Positions 60,776-64,000 of a stretch of DNA of 64,000 bases are shown here, piece after piece. Below the pieces are notes generated by a model. It was not told where the DNA came from. It worked only from the letters and a program-made list of their open reading frames with translations, and ran no database searches. The first letter of the stretch is position 1; each line of letters begins with the position of its first letter. The stretch is taken from assembly GCF_002155685.1 (NCBI RefSeq), contig NZ_MUYK01000001.1, positions 644,174 through 708,173 on the forward strand. The letters run 5' to 3'. Both the position numbers and the translations under genes were made by a program. Source of the stretch: Erythrobacter colymbi. GTDB lineage: Bacteria > Pseudomonadota > Alphaproteobacteria > Sphingomonadales > Sphingomonadaceae.

Positions 60776-62884
60776 TCAGGCGGCAGCGGCGAGCGTAACG
60801 CCGGCGTGATTGCGCGCGGCAGTGCTGGCGATGAAATCGACGTCGACGATCAGCGCCACCTTGCCGTTGCCGAGGATCGTTGCCCCGGCGACGGAATCGA
60901 TCTGGCGGTAGTGCGCGTCCAGCGCCTTGATCACGAACTGGCGCTGGTCGGCGATGGCATCCACCAGCAGCGCGGCGCGGCCGTGGCCTTCGGTTTCGAC
61001 CAGCACCAGCACGCCTTCGCAAGGATTGGTGACCGCCGCATCGGCGCCGGTCATCAGACCCAAGGGCACGATCGGCACGAAGGTGCCGCGCGCGTTCAAC
61101 ACCTGCGCGCGGGTGCCCATGCCCTTGACGTCGGCAGGGGTGGGGCGGAGGCTCTCGATCACATGGGTCAGCGGGATCACCAGCGACTGGTCGCCGACCT
61201 GCACGATCATCCCGTCCGAGATCGCCAGCGTCAGCGGCAGGGCGAGGCTGAAGGTGGTGCCCTTGCCGGGCACGCTCTCGATGGTGATGCGCCCGCCCAA
61301 TTCCTTCACGTTCTGCTTCACGACGTCCATGCCCACGCCCCGGCCCGAGATGTTCGAGACGGTAGCGGCGGTGGAGAAGCCGGGGGCGAAGATCAGCTGG
61401 TGGATCTCCTCGTCCGAAAGCTGCGCCTCGGGGGCGACAAGGCCGTTGGCGATGGCCTTGGCGAGCACCCGGTCGCGGTCGATCCCGCGCCCGTCGTCGG
61501 CGATGCGGATGATGATGCGCCCGGCCTTCTGCTCGGCAGACAGGGTCAGCGTGCCTTCCGGGTCCTTGCCCGCCGCGCGGCGTTCTTCGGGCGGCTCGAT
61601 CCCGTGGTCGACCGCGTTGCGGATGAGGTGCGTCATCGGCTCGGAGAGGCGCTCGATCACGGTCTTGTCGAGCTCGGTGGTCTCGCCGGCGACCTCGAGC
61701 TTCACGTGCTTGCCGGTCGAGCTGCCGAGCTCGCGCAGCAGGCGCGGCACGCGGCCGAAGACCGAACTGATCGGCTGGGCGCGGAAGGCCATCGCATGTT
61801 CCTGGATGTCGCGCACCAGCGTCTCGATCAGGGCGAGCTCCTCGATATGGGCGAGGTTCTCGTTGGTAAGCCGCTGGGCGAGCATGGCCTGCGCGATCAC
61901 CAGCTCGCCCACGCCATCGATCAACATGTCGAGCTTTTTCAGATCGATACGCACCGATTGCGTCGCGGCACCGCCCGCAGGCGGGGCGGCCACTGTGGCG
62001 ACGGGTGCGGGTACGGGGGCGCTCGCGGCGGCATCGGTCGAAGCGGCCGCCTGCGGCACTTCGGCGACTGCCGCGCGCTGGGTGGCGGGGCCTTGCGCCG
62101 GGGCTGCGGCGATGCGCGGCGGGGGCATGGTGCCCTCGGGGCCATAGGCGAGCGCGACCTCGTCACCCACGAAGTCGAAGATTTCCGCGACGCTTTCCTG
62201 CGCGACGCTGCCGGGCATGCGGAAGGTCCAGCCGAGATAGCCTTCCTCGACCGTCAGACGCTCGAAGGTGGGCACGGCGGAGATGTCGCACAGCTCGCAG
62301 GTGCCGCCGAGGTCGGTCAGCTCGCGCAGCCACAGCAGCGGCTCGCTGCCCTTGGTCATCGCGCCCGCGTGGGGGCGGATGTGCACCAGCCAGCTTTCGG
62401 GTTCGGCAGGTGCGGGAGCCGAGAGTTCGTTGAGCAGCGCGTCGAGATCGTCGAGCGGGTCGGCTGCGGGGGGCGGGGCGGGTTCCGGCGCGGGAGCAGC
62501 CCCGCTACCACCCGCCTGTGCCGCTTCCAGACGCGCCAGCAGGTCGGCATCTTCGGGCGGATTTCCGCGGCCGCGGGCGGCTTCGACGTGATCGCGCAGA
62601 CAATCGAGCGCGAGCAGCAGCAGGTCGACCAGCGCCGGTTCCAGCGGGACCTTGCCCTCGCGGATTTCGCCGAGGAGGTTTTCGAAGCCGTGGGTATAGG
62701 CAGCGAGCGCGGTGTGCCCGAAAGCGCCCGCGCCGCCCTTGATCGAATGCACCGCGCGGAAGATCGCGTTGATGGTTTCCCCGTCGTGGGTTCCTTCACG
62801 ACAGGCCGCCAGGCCCGTCTCGGTGGCTTCGAGGGCTTCTTCGCATTCGACGAAGAAGATCTGCTGGATGTCGTCTTCGGTCAT
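60776..62884 (-). CDS. cheA: Chemotaxis histidine kinase CheA
   Basis: A 702-residue kinase. Domain order: HPt with phospho-acceptor His46 (AVHSIKGG); a Pro/Ala linker; a response-regulator docking-type domain (about residues 160-255, WLVHIRPHAGAMTKGSEPLLWLREL, outline); a dimerisation helix pair (VRIDLKKLDMLIDGVGELVIAQ, outline); the HATPase with N box NAVDHGIEPPEER, G1 IADDGRGID and G2 GRGVGMDVV; and a C-terminal CheW-like domain. All catalytic motifs look intact. The ATG overlaps the stop of the STAS gene (ATGA). Confidence 0.96.
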   Translation of the reverse strand: MTEDDIQQIFFVECEEALEATETGLAACREGTHDGETINAIFRAVHSIKGGAGAFGHTALAAYTHGFENLLGEIREGKVPLEPALVDLLLLALDCLRDHVEAARGRGNPPEDADLLARLEAAQAGGSGAAPAPEPAPPPAADPLDDLDALLNELSAPAPAEPESWLVHIRPHAGAMTKGSEPLLWLRELTDLGGTCELCDISAVPTFERLTVEEGYLGWTFRMPGSVAQESVAEIFDFVGDEVALAYGPEGTMPPPRIAAAPAQGPATQRAAVAEVPQAAASTDAAASAPVPAPVATVAAPPAGGAATQSVRIDLKKLDMLIDGVGELVIAQAMLAQRLTNENLAHIEELALIETLVRDIQEHAMAFRAQPISSVFGRVPRLLRELGSSTGKHVKLEVAGETTELDKTVIERLSEPMTHLIRNAVDHGIEPPEERRAAGKDPEGTLTLSAEQKAGRIIIRIADDGRGIDRDRVLAKAIANGLVAPEAQLSDEEIHQLIFAPGFSTAATVSNISGRGVGMDVVKQNVKELGGRITIESVPGKGTTFSLALPLTLAISDGMIVQVGDQSLVIPLTHVIESLRPTPADVKGMGTRAQVLNARGTFVPIVPLGLMTGADAAVTNPCEGVLVLVETEGHGRAALLVDAIADQRQFVIKALDAHYRQIDSVAGATILGNGKVALIVDVDFIASTAARNHAGVTLAAAA

Positions 62885-63138
62885 GCTGCCACGCCTTCCA
62901 TCACCACATGATCAAGCCGGGTCAGCGCGAGCGCGGCGGTGAAGGTGGCGCTCGGCTGGTGGATCGCGATCCCGCCCTCGGTTCTTGCTGCCGAAACAAG
63001 CAGTTGCAGCATCGCCTGACCGATCCGCTCGACCTTCGAGGCATCGAGCATCAGCGGCGCAGGGCCCAGCGCTTCGGCGATCTCCGGGTAGAGCGCGGAG
63101 GCGGCGCTGCGGTCGCAGATGGGGGGAAGAGCGATCAT
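62881..63138 (-). CDS. Single-domain STAS protein encoded directly ahead of cheA
   Basis: An 85-residue STAS (SpoIIAA-like) domain. The phosphorylatable-loop equivalent is LMLDASKVERIGQAMLQLL (outline), with Asp32-Ala-Ser34 where SpoIIAA has D-x-S-G; Ser34 could be phosphorylated, but the following Gly is Lys here. Its stop overlaps the cheA start. STAS proteins sit at this position in several polar-flagellate and alphaproteobacterial che clusters; the function in chemotaxis is not established. No partner kinase or phosphatase is visible here. Confidence 0.85.
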   Translation of the reverse strand: MIALPPICDRSAASALYPEIAEALGPAPLMLDASKVERIGQAMLQLLVSAARTEGGIAIHQPSATFTAALALTRLDHVVMEGVAA

Positions 63139-63162
63139 CTTGGGCCACCTTTTGCGGTTTTT

Positions 63163-63245
63163 CGGGGGGTCTGGCGGGGGGCGAGACCGGGTCTGACGGC
63201 GTCTGGAGGGGGTCTGGGAGAGGCTGGAGGGGGTCTGCCCCCCCC
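63163..63245. repeat. CAGACCCCCTCCAG intergenic repeat, copy 3 (inverted orientation)
   Basis: On the minus strand the sequence reads CAGACCCCCTCCAG twice (within about 63205-63238), with further CAGACC words to 63163. It fills the 106-base gap between the mcp stop and the STAS gene, and the mcp TAG (63245-63247) borders its C-run. Confidence 0.7.
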
Positions 63246-64000
63246 TAGAATTCGCTCCAGTCGTCCTCCGCCGGAACCGGCGCGGGTTTGTGGGCGAGAT
63301 TGCCGGTCACCAGCGGCGGCGGGGGGGCGGCAGCGGCGGGCTTGCGCGGTGCCTGAGCCTTGCGCGGCGCGGGCGCCGGGGCAGGGGCGGCGGCGCGGAC
63401 CGGAGCGGGCGGCGGGGCGTAGGCGGGCGCGGCGGCCGGCAAGTAGCCCGAGTTGCTCACCCGGAACTGCGCGACGAGCTCGCCGAGGCGCTGGGCCTCG
63501 CTCGAGAGGCTGCGGGTGGCGGCGGTCGCCTGCTCGACCATCGCGGCGTTCTGCTGGGTCATGCGGTCGATGCTGCCGACCGCGACATTGACCTGTTCGA
63601 GGTTCGACGCCTGCGCGGCCGCGGTCTCGGCGATCTCGTTCACCTGCGCCGTGACCGAGCCGACCTGCGCGACGATCTCGGCGAGCAAGGTGCCGGTCTC
63701 GCCGACCAGGCTCACCCCGTCGCCCACATGGGCGGTCGACTTGTCGATCAGCGCCTTGATGTCGCGCGCCGCCTCGGCCGAACGCTGGGCGAGGGCGCGC
63801 ACCTCGTTGGCGACCACCGCGAAGCCCTTGCCCGCCTCGCCCGCACGCGCCGCTTCGACGCCTGCGTTGAGCGCCAGAAGGTTCGTCTGGAAAGCGATCC
63901 CGTCGATCACGTCGATGATCTGGGTGATCTCCTTGGCCGACTGCTCGATCGCGCCCATCGCCGCGACCGCCTTGCCGACCACCGCCCCGCCTTCGGTGGC
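63245..64000 (-). CDS. Methyl-accepting chemotaxis protein, C-terminal part (continues beyond the window)
   Basis: The frame is open through the window edge; 251 residues are visible. It contains the signalling hairpin tip [38 protein letters not shown] (outline), the descending methylation helix with [18 protein letters not shown], then about 70 residues of Pro/Ala/Lys linker. The end is EDDWSEF, fitting the CheR/CheB-tethering pentapeptide pattern x-[HFWY]-x2-[HFWY] (W-S-E-F). This flexible linker plus pentapeptide is how high-abundance receptors recruit CheR. The sensor domain is outside the window. Confidence 0.93.
   Translation of the reverse strand, partial: ATEGGAVVGKAVAAMGAIEQSAKEITQIIDVIDGIAFQTNLLALNAGVEAARAGEAGKGFAVVANEVRALAQRSAEAARDIKALIDKSTAHVGDGVSLVGETGTLLAEIVAQVGSVTAQVNEIAETAAAQASNLEQVNVAVGSIDRMTQQNAAMVEQATAATRSLSSEAQRLGELVAQFRVSNSGYLPAAAPAYAPPPAPVRAAAPAPAPAPRKAQAPRKPAAAAPPPPLVTGNLAHKPAPVPAEDDWSEF

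Noticed and set aside
1..64000. A search by eye for tRNA, rRNA, CRISPR arrays, insertion sequences, phage genes and attachment sites
   Set aside because: None was recognised. Gaps are short, gene content is housekeeping, and no transposase, integrase or Cas-like protein is encoded.

Overview
The window looks like chromosomal DNA of a GC-rich alphaproteobacterium, most probably Sphingomonadales, family Erythrobacteraceae (Erythrobacter/Porphyrobacter-like). The reasons are: an aa3 oxidase cluster in the order ctaC-ctaD-ctaB-small ORF-ctaG-ctaE-DUF983-SURF1-thrC; a class I lysyl-tRNA synthetase; a plant-type GshA; an FnrL-type regulator; and a compact che operon containing CheD. This placement is inferred from gene content and was not computed. 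I saw no rRNA, tRNA, CRISPR array, insertion sequence or phage gene. Almost everything reads as core chromosome with tight coding and many ATGA or GTGA start/stop overlaps.

Layout. 1-8.97 kb: an exported-protein fragment and pyrE (minus), then the cytochrome c oxidase structural and assembly genes running into thrC. 8.97-13.0 kb: an RlmI-type methyltransferase, folB, a short Rossmann/SDR-like ORF, moaA-moaD-moaE (molybdopterin synthesis), and a small membrane protein behind an FNR-like box. 13.3-14.5 kb (minus): a lipoprotein translationally coupled to fnrL. 14.7-16.8 kb: rplU-rpmA, a GNAT acetyltransferase and a TetR regulator. 16.8-25.7 kb: ygfZ, pyrC, rarD, a lipoprotein, astD, selO, a hydrolase and a glycosyltransferase. 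25.8-29.5 kb: yfgM-like, bamB and an ICMT-like membrane methyltransferase. 29.5-34.4 kb: a monooxygenase, gshA, rsmE, a membrane protein, ubiA, an SRAP protein and a VOC protein. 34.5-39.7 kb: soxR, then an ABC ATPase with a giant permease-M1 peptidase fusion. 39.8-53.7 kb: a SixA-like phosphatase, a DinG-like helicase, TM2, class I lysS, DUF1003, a prolyl hydroxylase, cytochrome b561, an RcnB-like protein, a PNPOx-like protein, a degenerate GGDEF protein, ettA and an M28 peptidase. 53.7-64 kb (all minus): a chemotaxis operon in transcription order mcp-STAS-cheA-cheR-cheB-cheD-cheY-cheW-two unknown ORFs-membrane mcp-globin-coupled mcp.

The two unknown ORFs inside the che operon are the best candidates for something undescribed. 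One carries an Asp-x3-Gln helix pattern resembling the CheZ phosphatase active helix, in an operon with no recognisable cheZ, cheC or cheX. Redox control is a second theme. The window encodes FnrL and SoxR and carries a convincing SoxR box between soxR and a divergent VOC gene, plus two FNR-like boxes. A third theme is small-scale architecture: three families of intergenic repeats, and four convergent gene pairs that use one CTAG for both stop codons.
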